Origin: Euphorbia lathyris
Taxonomy: Eukaryota > Streptophyta > Magnoliopsida > Malpighiales > Euphorbiaceae
DNA length: 64,000 bases
Reading direction: 5' to 3'
Assembly (NCBI RefSeq): GCF_963576675.1
Contig: NC_088913.1
Span: forward strand, 77,251,001-77,315,000
The translations under genes were made by a program, and so were the position numbers. A model generated the notes under the pieces. That model was not told where the DNA came from. It worked only from the letters and a program-made list of their open reading frames with translations, and made no database searches. Shown here piece after piece: positions 10,500 through 21,737 of the stretch (its first letter is position 1; each line of letters begins with the position of its first letter).

Positions 10500-10959
10500 G
10501 TAAATTCGTGCCTTCTTGCTTTAGATTTATCCTCTAATTTCTTCTCTACACCCTCTTTGTTTCTGCACGCTGAGTTCTCTTATTCCGATTTTGCTGATCG
10601 TTTCGATTTCTGAATTGATGAGTTAAGGATAACAAAGAGTCTGCTGGTTAGGGTCAGAGATTGTTTATGTAATTTCTATATTTTGGGGCATAAGAGGTGG
10701 ATAATGTATAACAGCGAAGTTTGGACAAAGAAGAGTGCAATAATATTAGACATGAACTGGTTAATTGCTCTTATTATGTATGAATGCTTCTCTGAATATC
10801 TGAAAAATCAACAAATCAAAACCCATCCCAAATTACTCAAACCCAACTCCAAACGTTTTGGTTTTGGTCCCAACAATTTGTTATATTAACATATAGTAGT
10901 TGAAACTTGAACTTTGATTTTGAATTGTCAAAGCAAATTTTCTTATCATACGTACTAGT
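10500..10959. other. intron-like or intergenic sequence
   Basis: T-rich sequence after the candidate donor, with no second exon recognised. It ends where RTE-related coding sequence begins. Confidence 0.4.
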
Positions 10960-11960
10960 GTTGGGAAGACTGAAGAGTTTCCTATTACGATTGGATTGGA
11001 GTGCATCAAGGTTCCGCACTAAGCCCATTTCTTTTTGCCATCGTTATGGATGAACTAACAAGTTCACTTCAAGATGGTATACCATGGTGCATGTTGTTTG
11101 CAGATGATATTGTGTTGGTCGATGAGACGAAAGAAGGAGTGGAGAGGAAGTTGGAACTATGGAGACAAACTCTAGAATCTAGAGGCTTTAAGTTGAGCCG
11201 AAGTAAGACAGAATATTTGGAGTGTAAGTTTGGCGGCCATAGGAGTAGGGAGGCAGGGACAATCACCCTAGATGGGAGAGTTGTTCAGGCCTCGGATTGC
11301 TTCCGGTATTTAGGATCTATTATCCAAACGGATGGAGAAGTAGATGGAGATGTTGCTCATAGGATTAAAGCTGGTTGGTCGAAGTGGAAGAGTGCTACGG
11401 GTTTCCTTTGTGACCCCGGCATGCCTAATAGATTGAAGGGAAAATTCTACCGGACGGCAATTAGACCAGCATTGTTATATGGTACGGAGTGTTGGGCAGT
11501 GAAACACTGCCACATCCATAAGATGTCGGTGGCGGAGATGCGTATGTTGAGATGGATGTGTGGTCATACGAGAAAGGATCGGGTGCGTAATGAAATAATT
11601 AGGACAAAAGTAGGGGTCACATCTATTGAGAATAAAATGAGAGAAAATCGACTAAGGTGGTTTGGCCATGTGAGACGTAGAGCGCTTGATGCGCCGGTTA
11701 GGAGAACCGAAGAGTGGCAAAGGGATGTAGTGGTGAGGGGTAGGGGAAGACCTAAGCAAACTTGGAGGAGGGTGATCGAGAGTGACATGAGTTTACTGGG
11801 AATTGAGGAAAATATGGTAGTGGATAGGACGGAGTGGAGGGAGCGAATTTGTGTCGCTGACACGACTTGATTTCACGGTTTTTATATGATGGTTCATGTT
11901 AGCCGACCCCGAATCATTTCGGGACTAAGGCTCTGTTGTTGTTGTTGTTGTTGTTGTTGT
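10960..11960 (+). mobile_element. 5'-truncated RTE-clade LINE with (TTG)n tail
   Basis: The C-terminal half of a non-LTR reverse transcriptase is readable to a stop at 11868-11870. It shows [18 protein letters not shown], the catalytic FADDIVLVD, the thumb-like [17 protein letters not shown], and the RTE-typical tail region with [16 protein letters not shown] and [11 protein letters not shown]. Just upstream, EEFPITIG is readable in a shifted frame. The 3' UTR is short, contains a CCCCGAATCATTTCGGG stem-loop, and ends in (TTG)n at about 11935-11960, the usual RTE microsatellite end. The 5' truncation is typical of abortive target-primed reverse transcription. The endonuclease and most of the RT are absent, so it is immobile. 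Confidence 0.93.
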
Positions 11961-12299
11961 ACATTAAGGTATTGGCTATTTGTAAGTAATTATGACCAAC
12001 TTCAGTCAATAATTTCATCCTACTTTTACTTTCAATTGAATGTTTGCACCTTTAAATTAAACTTGTTCAGAGTAATTTTATGGGAAATGAATATATCACC
12101 TCGTTCAGAATTTGTGCAAAAGAGTTATTAATCTTTGGCAACAATTTTGAGCAGCACAAATGAGGAAGCTAAGACGGCCAACTGGAAGTGATAGAGTGCT
12201 TTTCAAGGTGGTTTCTTCAGTGTTTGCTTGCACCTTGTTTCGTTAGGAAGGTATGAAACACTCAATTTTACACAACCACGATTTTGGATATGTAGCACA
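11961..12299. other. spacer; a short possible exon near 12162 not supported
   Basis: An AG acceptor-like site is followed by a 28-codon frame near 12162. Nothing supports it as coding. No other feature was seen. Confidence 0.3.
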
Positions 12300-12975
12300 A
12301 ATTGGAAATTGGTCACTACAAGCAGTGATTGCAGAAACAAGAAAAATGATAGATAACATGAGAATAACAGAACAATTATACTTGAAACACAGCTAAGAGT
12401 CACTGATTCATTACATACTGACTTTTCATCATCTTTATTTATGCTCAAATAGAAAGAAAGAAGCTACCAAAACAACTTGAAGATTATTAGCTGAAGAAAA
12501 ATGTTAATGAAGGAAATATTTTCCAAACAACACTTTGGTTTAATTGCTCGTGCAGATACTTGAATGCCAAACCTATGCCTCTGCAATTTATTTCAAATTT
12601 AAGATTATAACATATAAAAACTACAATTGTCAAGCTAACTCCAATCATAATTAGCGTTAGTTAGTTTACAAACAACTAGTTAACTACGGCTGTCAATAAA
12701 AAGATAATTTTAGTTCGTAATTTATTCCGACATTTTTAGTGCAACTTCTAATTCATTTTTGAAGCATTGTTGGCCAGTCTACTTATTTACCAATTTGGTC
12801 ATTAAATGTGTTAATATGTTAGTAGATGGTCAAATTCAGTATTCATTTCAATCCAATTTTCATGATAATATAGCCATATGTCGATTGAAGTAACGAAGAA
12901 ATGAAACACTAGGAAATTGATCTTATTTCAACATAATTAAGAGGATAAATTCATTATAAAGAAACCACATACTTG
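12300..12975 (-). repeat. duplicated 3' flank of an RLK gene
   Basis: Parts of this stretch align with 14660-14949 downstream of the better preserved RLK gene (shared CTAAGAGTCACT, GAACAACTTGAA/ACAACTTGAAGAT, GCTGAAG, and TGCTCSTGCAGATACTTGAAT blocks in the same order). It is therefore the 3' flank of a paralogous gene copy, not independent sequence. Confidence 0.6.
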
Positions 12976-13245
12976 TTAGTGGGCTACAATTTTTCTTCCT
13001 CTATGACTCGTACGCAGGAAAGCCTCCGTGACGACATATAATTTTCTATTGGCATCCTTCATATTCATTCAGTCTCTTGCAAATTATTCTGGGCATGCAA
13101 GTCCAATTTCCAGGACTGATGCAATACATTTTATGGTGTCTGCTCCATCTCTTCTCAGATTTTCAACATTGATAGTAATTGGTCCAATCTCATTGTCATT
13201 ATACTCCATAACTTGTGATGTTTCCGTCCTCACATCTGAATTATA
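12976..13245 (-). pseudogene. LRR receptor kinase C-terminal exon, orphan copy
   Basis: On the minus strand this matches the last exon of the RLK at 14950: VMEYNDNEIGPITINVENL corresponds to AMEDDGIEIREDDVNVGNL, then KCIASVLEIGLACPE, and after a stop the C-terminus TEAFLRT...GRKIVAH ends at TAA 12976-12978. The internal stop and the lack of any exon 1 nearby mark it as a pseudogene. It is the relic of a tandem RLK copy. Confidence 0.8.
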
Positions 13246-13289
13246 ATATATATACTTTTTTCTCATTCAGCAAAATATATATATTATAA

Positions 13290-13705
13290 TTCTGAATTTC
13301 TGGTTAAGTTGTTTGTGACAGCAGCCGACCCCGAATCATTTCGGGACTAAGGCTTTGTTGTTGTTGTTGTTTGTTTGTTTGTGACAGCACATAGAAAATA
13401 TTGAAGAGTGATTAGTTTTCTTTAATTTTACTGGTACTATTAAATGAATTACCAGTTCATTGCAACTCATTTTCATGGTGAGTTAAATTGACAAATGAAT
13501 TACTTCAGAATTGCTTATAATAGTCTTGAATCCTTTTCTATTATTAGGTATCAGGATCCTCTTTTTCACAGAGAAGGCTCTAACATTTAAGTGATGCTGT
13601 TCTTGGTATCAATCAGGTAAAACCTTTATAACTATTAATTCTTTATATACCTCAATCATTATTAAATGTCTGTTGCATGTTTGAGCTTGTATTTATTAAA
13701 ACATC
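13290..13705. repeat. segment paralogous to 27556-27925
   Basis: Long collinear matches, including TTGAATCCTTTTCTATTATTAGGTAT, CAGAGAAGGCT and ATCATTATTAAATGTCTG, show that this was duplicated together with the RLK fragments. The copy here carries a small RTE-tail insertion; the other does not. Confidence 0.8.
13324..13374 (+). mobile_element. 51-bp RTE 3'-tail insertion with 15-bp TSD
   Basis: GCCGACCCCGAATCATTTCG and the following (TTG)n match the end of the RTE at 11900-11960. It is bounded by the direct repeat TTGTTTGTGACAGCA at 13309-13323 and 13375-13389. The paralogous site at 27576-27590 has this sequence once with no insert. It is an extreme 5' truncation or a short RTE-dependent retroposon. 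Confidence 0.9.
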
Positions 13706-13879
13706 AATGCTTTATTTGTTTGTGGTTTTTATATGTAATTTATGTGAAATTTGATAACTTTTTTGTTTACAAATGTTCATTATGTTGTGGTATATATATA
13801 GAGAGATCCCTTCAACCCAAATATTTTCTTTTATTACTTTGGATTATCGACACAAAGTTGTAGGTAACCGTTCGGTAAT

Positions 13880-14090
13880 TTCAAAAAACTTGAAGAACTC
13901 ATTTACAATGACAGTCGAAATTTGGTTGATGTTGGTCGGTGAAGTTACCTGCCAAATTTCAGTTGGTGTTTCATCAACCTTATCGCTGACCAACTGTGTC
14001 AGTCATATTCAGTCGGTGATTACATTCACTGACCAAATTTCGTGATGATGATCGATAGAAATTTGGTTTCGGTTGGTAACTCCATTTTAT
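13880..14090. mobile_element. possible CACTA subterminal-repeat remnant
   Basis: Repeated motifs such as TTGGTCGGTGAAGT, CGCTGACCAACTGT, CACTGACCAAATTTCG and TTTCGGTTGGTAAC in both orientations resemble the subterminal arrays of plant CACTA elements. No CACTA terminus was found, so this is tentative. Confidence 0.35.
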
Positions 14091-14411
14091 CTTGTAATGA
14101 GAGGCCAAAAAAAGAGAAATTAGGCCATGTACGCAAAGGCCAAATTTCAGCTTTTGCAAAGAGTCTATCATTAAAGTAATACAGAATCCGAGAAAAGAAA
14201 AAATGAGTTTTAAGTACCAATTTTAGCTAGCTAATTAGTATTACATGCTTTATATCTTTGAGTTGGAATTACTTAAGACAATATATTATCTAATTATCAA
14301 AATAACTTATCTGTCAATTGGTCCATTTCTCTTAGAATTTAGATACATATTAATTAGGCTTAAGACAATATGTTATCACATGCTTTTGCGTATGTTTGAT
14401 TAGCAATGCAT

Positions 14412-14609
14412 AAAAAAAAAAGGGCGGCCCGGTCGCACTACGCGTCCCCGCTGAGCGAGGGTCCGGGGAGGGGTCTCACCACAAGGGTGTACTGGGGGCA
14501 CGCCTTCCCCTGCCAATTTATTTTGGCAAGAGGCCGCTCCTAAGACTCGAACCCGTGACCTCTTGGTCACACGACAACAACGTTTACCGTTGCGCCAAGG
14601 CTCGCCCTC
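14412..14609 (-). mobile_element. tRNA-derived SINE, Au-like, 16-bp TSD
   Basis: Read on the minus strand from 14609 it starts GGGCGAGCC, has a Pol III A box (TTGGCGCAACGGTAA) and a B box (GGTTCGAGTC), a GC-rich body, and ends in a run of ten T. It is bracketed by the perfect 16-bp direct repeat TTGATTAGCAATGCAT (14396-14411 and 14610-14625). The head and T-ended tail fit the Au type of plant SINEs; the family name is from memory. GC content contrasts sharply with the flanks. It inserted between RLK copies. Confidence 0.92.
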
Positions 14610-14625
14610 TTGATTAGCAATGCAT

Positions 14626-14949
14626 GAATGAAAAAAATTTACAGAAGTAGGATCATGGATTGCACAAACTGGAAAAATTTATGACAATAATGGAACAATT
14701 ACAGAGCAGCTAAGAGTCACTAATTTATACATTAGACTTTTCATTATACTAAAATAAATTCGAGCAAAACTACTAGAACAACTTGAATATTATTAGCTGA
14801 AGGAAATAGTTTCGAAAGAACTTTTCGGTTTGATTGCTCCTGCAGATACTTGAATAACACAACCTATATTGGTTAGGAAAACAAATATTAGGAAATTGCT
14901 TTTTTCAACTTAAGATAATAAATTCAATAACATAGAAACCTCATTCCTC
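14626..14949 (-). other. 3' flank of the RLK gene
   Basis: AT-rich downstream sequence of the minus-strand RLK, paralogous to parts of 12300-12975. No coding sequence. Confidence 0.6.
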
Positions 14950-16816
14950 TTAATGGGCTAAGATATGTCTTCCTCTACCAGTCCTTGTTTGCAAGAAAGC
15001 CTCTGTGATGACATTTAATTTTCTGTTCGCATCCCTCATATTCATTCGATCTCCTGGAAGTTCTGTTGAGCATGCAATTCCAATTTCCTGGACTGATGCA
15101 ATATATTTTATCCTCAAATTTCCAACATTGACATCATCTTCTCGAATCTCGATACCATCATCCTCCATAGCTTGTGACGTTGATATAACCAAATCTCCAG
15201 TTGTGATAAGCACAGGGTCCAAAATCTGCAACACTTCTCCAGGGAGCCTGGCTTTGACAAAGTTGTGGAGAGTTAATCCATCTGTAAATGTTCCATCAGT
15301 TGGCCTCAGCCCTGTGAAAATCTCCAGCAAAATAATCCCAAAGCTGTATACATCTCCATATGTTGTTGCTTGGCTGCCTACTCCATACTCTGAAATAAAT
15401 AATAACAATTAAACTTTGATATGTTAAGGTTCGTACTCTGTAAATATCAAACATAGTGCAAACTCGTGTGATAAATAATTAAGGAAACTATACCTGGAGC
15501 CATGTAGCCAATGGTTCCTTTTATCCCAGTCGAGCTGCTTTGTCCTTGTGACAAATTGCTTGAAAGGAGCCTAGCTAATCCGAAATCACCAATGTGAGCT
15601 GTCATATCACTGTCAAAAAGGATGTTGCTTGGTTTCAAGTCGCAATGAACGGTTGGCGTTTCACAATTATCTTGAAGATAATGTAATGCAGATGAAACAT
15701 CAATTGCAACACGAAGCCTTTGGGCAAGGCTTAAACTTCTTGATTCATTACTGCCATCTTCACATGGATGAAGCCACTTTTCCAAACTCCCATTCTCCAT
15801 AAAATCATAAACCAAAGCTTTGAAGTCATTGCCTTTATAATCAATGCTGGAGCAGTACGTCAATAGCTTCACTAGGTTCCGGTGTCGGATATTGCACAAT
15901 GCTTTGCATTCAGCAAGAAAGCTCTTGGAAGCTCCATGCTGTTGAAGTTTGAGTACCTTCACGGCTACTAACCTTTCACCTTCAAGATTTAGATTTCCTT
16001 TATATACTGAGCTAAAAGTACCTTCTCCAATGATGTTTTCTAAGGAGAATCCTTCAGTTGCTTGCAAAAGGTCTTTAAATGAAACTCGAGGAAGCTTACT
16101 GAGCATATTAGGGGCCGAAGCTGGATTTTTTCTTAACTTTTTCTGATAGAAAACCCATACAGATGCTATCATGATTAGAATCACTCATGGACCAATGGTT
16201 GCTACAAGGACAATGCCAGTACCCAACTTTTTGTGTTTCTTTTGCTTGACGCGAGGGCATGCTGGAAGCTGCAGATCTGGTAGACCTCCGCAAAGGTTTT
16301 TGTTTCCATGAAATGCAACATTACTTATATTGCTGAACACACCTTTAGTTGGTACTTCACCTTCAAGATTATTAAAAGAGACATTGAAATGGTCCAAAAA
16401 CAAAAGCTTATCTATGCCTTCTGGAATTGCTCCAGACAAGTTATTTCCAGAAAGGTCTAATTCCTGGAGACCTCTCAAGGAAACAATGGATGAAGGAATA
16501 GATCCCTGAAGTGAGTTGTTTTGCAAGTAGAACATTTCTAGGCTCGAACAACCCCCTATGGTGGTAGGAATGTTCCCAGACAATTTGTTATCTATGGCAT
16601 AAAACTCTCTGATACTTCTCATATTGCCTATTTCAATAGGCAAAAGGACCTGTCAATACGTTTCCTGATACATCAAGACTTGTGTACAGCAAGGAGTGTG
16701 CAATGATCTGTTTGGTTATGCTGCCAACTAGGTGATTATATGCAAGAGTTAGAACTTGCAAATTTGCACAATTCCAAACACTTGAAGTGCTTATATTCCC
16801 TCCTACATTGTTATAA
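14950..16816 (-). pseudogene. LRR-RLK duplicate unit: partial LRR, TM, kinase, final exon
   Basis: This is the downstream half of a duplicated LRR receptor kinase. Exon 1 part (15494-16816) holds LRRs, the C-cap (NKNLCGGLPDLQLPACPRV), a transmembrane segment and a kinase with GEGTFSSVYKG, VAVKVLKL, HCDLKPSN and GDFGLARLL. A 104-bp intron (15390-15493, GT...AG) leads to the last exon (14950-15389) with YGVGSQATTYGDVYSFGI, GDRMNMRDA and the terminus GRGRHILAH. It is broken by TGA at 16185-16187 just before the membrane segment and by one extra A near 16642. Its upstream end joins exon 2 sequence at 16816/16817. It has no promoter or start of its own but holds the only complete copy of the last exon. 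Confidence 0.9.
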
Positions 16817-18422
16817 GCACAGGGTCCAAAATCTGCAACACTTCTCCAGGGAGCCTGGCTTTGACAAAGTTGTGGAGAGTTAATCCATCTGTAAATGTTC
16901 CATCAGTTGGCCTCAGCCCTGTGAAAATCTCCAGCAAAATAATCCCAAAGCTGTATACATCTCCATATGTTGTTGCTTGGCTGCCTACTCCATACTCTGA
17001 AATAAATAATAACAATTAAACTTTGATATGTTAAGGTTCGTACTCTGTAAATATCAAACATAGTGCAAACTCGTGTGATAAATAATTAAGGAAACTATAC
17101 CTGGAGCCACGTAGCCAATGGTTCCTTTTATCCCAGTCGAGCTGCTTTGTCCTTGTGACAAATTGCTTGAAAGGAGCCTAGCTAATCCGAAATCACCAAT
17201 GTGAGCTGTCATATCACTGTCAAAAAGGATGTTGCTTGGTTTCAAGTCGCAATGAACGGTTGGCGTTTCACAATTATCTTGAAGATAATGTAATGCAGAT
17301 GAAACATCAATTGCAACACGAAGCCTTTGGGCAAGGCTTAAACTTCTTGATTCATTACTGCCATCTTCACATGGATGAAGCCACTTTTCCAAACTCCCAT
17401 TCTCCATAAAATCATAAACCAAAGCTTTGAAGTCATTGCCTTTATAATCAATGCTGGAGCAGTACGTCAATAGCTTCACTAGGTTCCGGTTTCGGATATT
17501 GCACAATGCTTTGCATTCAGCAAGAAAGCTCTTGGAAGCTCCATGCTGTTGAAGTTTGAGTACCTTCACGGCTACTAACCTTTCACCTTCAAGATTTAGG
17601 TTTCCTTTATATACTGAGCTAAAAGTACCTTCTCCAATGATGTTTTCTAAGGAGAATCCTTCAGTTGCTTGCAAAAGGTCTTTAAATGAAACTCGAGGAA
17701 GCTTACTGAGCATATTAGGGGCCGAAGCTGGATTTTTTCTTAACTTTTTCTGATAGAAAACCCATACAGATGCTATCATGATTAGAATCACTCCTGGACC
17801 AATGGTTGCTACAAGGACAATGCCAGTACCCAACTTTGTGTGTTTCTTTTGCTTGACACGAGGGCATGCTGGAAGCTGCAGATCTGGTAGACCTCCGCAA
17901 AGGTTTTTGTTTCCATGAAATGCAACATTACTTATATTGCTGAACACACCTTTAGTTGGTACTTCACCTTCAAGATTATTAAAAGAGACATTGAAATAGT
18001 CCAAAAACAAAAGCTTATCTATGCCTTCTGGAATTGCTCCAGACAAGTTATTTCCAGAAAGGTCTAATTGCTGGAGACCTCTCAAGGAAACAATGGATGA
18101 AGGAATAGATCCCTGAAGTGAGTTGTTTTGCAAGTAGAACATTTCTAGGCTCGAACAACCCCCTATGGTGGTAGGAATGTTCCCAGACAATTTGTTATCT
18201 ATGGCATAAAACTCTCTGATACTTCTCATATTGCCTATTTCAATAGGCAAAGGACCTGTCAATACGTTTCCTGATACATCAAGACTTGTGTACAGCAAGG
18301 ATTGTGCAATGATCTGTTTGGTTATGCTGCCAACTAGGTGATTATATGCTAGAGTTAGAACTTGCAAATTTGCACAATTCCAAACACTTGAAGTGCTTAT
18401 ATTCCCTCCTACATTGTTATAA
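15210..18422. repeat. 1.6-kb direct tandem duplication inside the RLK gene
   Basis: 15210-16816 and 16817-18422 are collinear copies (about 11 differences by eye, under 1%). The unit runs from mid exon 2 through the intron to mid LRR of exon 1. At the junction, ...CATTGTTATAA joins GCACAGGG.... The parental sequences share only ATAA there, indicating microhomology-mediated duplication rather than gene-sized unequal crossing-over. Confidence 0.95.
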
Positions 18423-19798
18423 CTCAAATCAAGTAGATATAGTTGCGTTATGTTGCCAAAGGAAGTTGGGATTTCTCCAGAAAGCATGTTAGTGGTTAAG
18501 GTCAAGAATTGCAGCTTTACAAGTTTCCCGAAAGAATGTGGGATTGTACCAGATAAGTAGTTATACTCCAAGCCTAACATATACAAATTGACAAGATTCC
18601 CAATTTCTTGGGGAATTTTTCCAGATATTTGATTGCCTCCAATAGATAAATTATCAAGATTGGTGGAAAAATTTCCTATTGTGGGAGATAATATGCCACC
18701 AAAATTGTTTGTGTCAATATATAGTTCTTCTAGATTGCTGCAGTTTGACAAAGATATCATAAAATCCAAATCTCTACTTGTGCTATTGCCCAGAAAATTG
18801 CTGTCTATATTTAGCATCCTGAGATTCTTCAGATATCCTAGACTTTTTGGAACTTGGCCAGTCAATTTATTGGAAGAGATGTCAAGTTGTTGAAGCTGAG
18901 AAGCATTGGTAAATGAAGTTGGAATAGTTCCATGGATTTCATTTTGACCAATAGCAAATCCTTGCAGTTTAGGAAGAGTGAGTCCTATATTCGTCGGGAT
19001 ACTGCCTTTCAATCCATTTACTCCAACGTAAAAGAAACTGACAGATGAAAGATTATAAAGCGCAGAAGGGATTGTACCTGTCAGTTCATTCGCAGCAACT
19101 TGAAAATAAACTAGGCTTGTCAGTCTTCCCAGATGATTCGGAATATTTCCCTCCAGATGATTACCTGCTAAAGACAATTCTTGGAGAAAGGACAAGTTTC
19201 CAAGGGAATGCGGGATCTCTCGAGTGAGTCTATTTTTATGAAAACGGAGTGCCACAAGCTTTTGTAAAGAGCCTAACTCAGCAGGAATTTTTCCTGTTAA
19301 GTTGTTGGTATCCAAAGACATGATCCTGAGATTTGAACAGTTGCTGATTTCAACTGGGATTCCTCCTTGGAATGTATTCTGTGACAGGTTGAGATATCTC
19401 AGTCGGAACAAATGGCCAACTTCAGTAGGAATTTCTCCATGGAACCTGTTGTTAGGAAGATGAAGAGACCTTAAGAAGGTGAGATTCTTTATAGAAGGCG
19501 ATAAGGTTCCCGTCAAGCTCTTCCCCTCCTATTTCAGAGAGGTAACTCTGTTATGTTTGCGACCACAAGTAACTCCTTGCCATTTGCATAAGTTTTCAGA
19601 GTCATTCCAGGAGCTTAGAACACTAAAGGGGTCAATGGCAATGTTCGACTTGAATTGCAAAAGTGCGAGTCGGTCTGTCTCATTGCTGAGACAATTGACG
19701 GGGTTTGGAAAAAATGTTTTGGTTATAGAAAGTAAGAAAATAAGATGAAGGGTTGAAAGTAAAATTGATGTTGGTGAGTTTTTGTTTGCAAGTTTCAT
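16817..19798 (-). pseudogene. LRR receptor-like kinase (EFR/Xa21 type), nonsense-interrupted
   Basis: Exon 1 (17101-19798) encodes a signal peptide (ILLSTLHLIFLLSITKTF), an LRRNT_2 domain (NETDRLALLQFKSNIAIDPF), about 18-20 plant LRRs, a C-cap, a transmembrane helix (GPGVILIMIASVWVFYQKK) and a kinase. HCDLKPSN marks a non-RD kinase, as in pattern-recognition receptors of LRR class XII; the third glycine of the P-loop is Ser. The intron is 16997-17100, and CCAG|AGTATGG restores APEYG. Exon 2 here (16817-16996) stops soon after DPVLIT because it is cut by the duplication junction. An in-frame TAG at 19529-19531, soon after LRRNT, separates the signal peptide from the LRRs. Unless readthrough or reinitiation occurs, no receptor is made. 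Known relatives sense microbial peptides at the plasma membrane. Confidence 0.93.
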
Positions 19799-20270
19799 TT
19801 CTTATTTTTATCTGAGGTTTCTGATGATTTCTTCATTTGATACCATTTTTATATACAAGAGCAGATACCATACTTCTATTAAATTAGTATAAAATTAGCA
19901 TTAACTTGTTATATGGGTTACCTTTTGACATTTAGTGGTTAACTTTTGACATTTTTACAGAGTTCGCTGTTTTGGTTCAGAATTACTTTGGTATGTATCT
20001 ATGGAAATGATGATTTCTCCATTTGATACCATTTTTATATGCAAGAGAGCACACACCACGCTTGTATTAAATTAACATTAACTTGTTATATGGGTTGGTT
20101 TTTTCCAATAACTAATTTATAATACTTTTAGTCTTTTAGTGGACAAAACTATAGGTTTTTCCTAACATTTTTACAGGACTTGGAAACACTTTTTGGTTAT
20201 AGAAAGTAAGAAAATGAGATGAAGGATTGAAAGCCATATTTTTTTATGAGTTGCTGTTTGCAAGTTTCAT
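19799..20270 (-). promoter_or_regulatory. RLK promoter region, duplicated, with a second broken start
   Basis: A TATA box (TATATAAA, plus-strand 19848-19855) lies about 50 bp before the ATG at 19796-19798. The block 19831-19990 recurs at 20008-20170 (shared ATTTGATACCATTTTTATAT, ATTAACTTGTTATATGGGTT). Upstream of that, 20180-20270 repeats the N-terminal coding region; its ATG at 20268-20270 is followed by a stop after eight codons. An upstream RLK copy has thus been deleted down to its start and promoter. Confidence 0.7.
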
Positions 20271-21080
20271 ATTTTTATCTTATAAGGTGTTTGGTTCTCC
20301 TTTTCAAAGCAGGTTTTAGTTGCTTTTAGTTAGGATAGCACTGGGTACAAGTTCGTGGGTATCTGGTATTATCGACTCTAATGGGACTTTTCGAATCTTG
20401 TATACAAGGGTTTGGGATGAGAATGAAATTTTAAAAGGAAATAACTGCAATAAGTATGGGACGAGAATATGAATTCTCCCGGTACCGCCATGTATGTAGA
20501 TGAAAAGTGGAGGGAAAAATAAAGAATAATAAGATGAACTATTTATTTTGAGTGTCTTATGATTTCTTGCTAATATGAGTTATTTAGAATTTTAAGGATC
20601 CGTTTGTATTGGAAAATAAAATATTTTACGGTGTTTTACAACACTATAAAATGGGAAGAAGTGATGAACCAATATTGTTTTCAAAAAGGTAAGAATGAAT
20701 GGAGTAAAGTTCCAAAGTGTACGAATATATTTTACTGTTTTGAAAAGGGTAAAATATTTTTCTCACTTCCTTTCATATACTTTTTTGTTGACTAATCTAA
20801 AAAATTTCGTTGATTTATTTTTCTAAGCAAACAAACACGAGAAAATAAAGAGAAAATGTTTCTATACAATGTTTTCTAGCAAACAAATGGAATGTTTGAA
20901 TTTTGAATTTGTTTGTTAAATTTGTGAAATATTTATTTTATTTATGTTTCATTAAATTTATAATTTATTTAATTTAATTTTTGATTCTTAACGGGCACAT
21001 GACATTATCCATGGGTAATTTATTCGTTGATATTCCTACTTTTAGTGAGTGTTTGGTAAAAAAAGTTTAAACAACAACTT
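20271..21080. other. AT-rich spacer with possible MITE debris
   Basis: No gene is seen. GATCCGTTTGTATTGG near 20598 and AGCAAACAAACACG near 20825 could be the two ends of an old Tourist-like MITE of about 230 bp, but the match is weak. Confidence 0.35.
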
Positions 21081-21084
21081 TAAA

Positions 21085-21532
21085 GATGTAAATGAGTCAA
21101 ACTGTTCATGGACGGTTCAATAAAAGCTCGATCGTGTTCGGTTCGATTTGTAGACAAGTTGAGTTTGAATAGGTGAAACTTGGCTTGGAAGTTCGTGAGC
21201 CAGTTCACTTATAGGTTCACGAACAAACTCGATTATAATGTTCATGAACACGCTCATGAGCAATGTTGGTTCGATTATTTTTTTAATGATAGTATTTCTA
21301 CAAAGAGAGGAATGTAAAACAGCGTAGTTTTGCGTAAATTTTAGTTTTGTAGACTTTAAAAACTATCTCGTTTTGTGTTAAATAAATTTCAAATTAATAT
21401 ATAATTAATGAACATAATTAATAAGTTATTAGCGAACGAGATTTATGAACGGAATTAACGAGACTTGTGAGCAACTTAAAACAAAATATTGAGTTCAAGC
21501 TTAAGCTTGTCATTTTTGGCTCATTTATCCTT
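21085..21532. mobile_element. MITE-like element with GTAAATGAG termini
   Basis: The left end (GTAAATGAGTCAAACTG) and right end (TTGGCTCATTTATC) are inverted repeats. The interior is rich in TTCGTGAGC and GTTCATGAAC palindromes (for example GTTCACGAAC near 21214). It has no coding capacity; the superfamily is uncertain. Confidence 0.5.
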
Positions 21533-21737
21533 ATTGCTTTTGAGAGCCTTAAATGTGTCTTAAAAAGCTCTATTTTGGAGTTTTGGTGAAAAAATTGTAT
21601 TTTTACATTTATATTATATTGATAAAGTTATTCTTGACCTCTGAATAATATTCGTTTTCTTTTCTTTTGTAAAATTCAGTAACATATTAAAAAAAACTAC
21701 CTCAAGCTATCTGCCATTTCCTATAGAAAACATTAAA

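Noticed and set aside
11564..11863. 99-codon minus-strand frame over the LINE
   Set aside because: It is the antisense shadow of the RTE coding sequence.
14412..14609. Functional tRNA gene
   Set aside because: A and B boxes exist but no cloverleaf or acceptor stem follows; length, T tail and 16-bp TSD identify a SINE.
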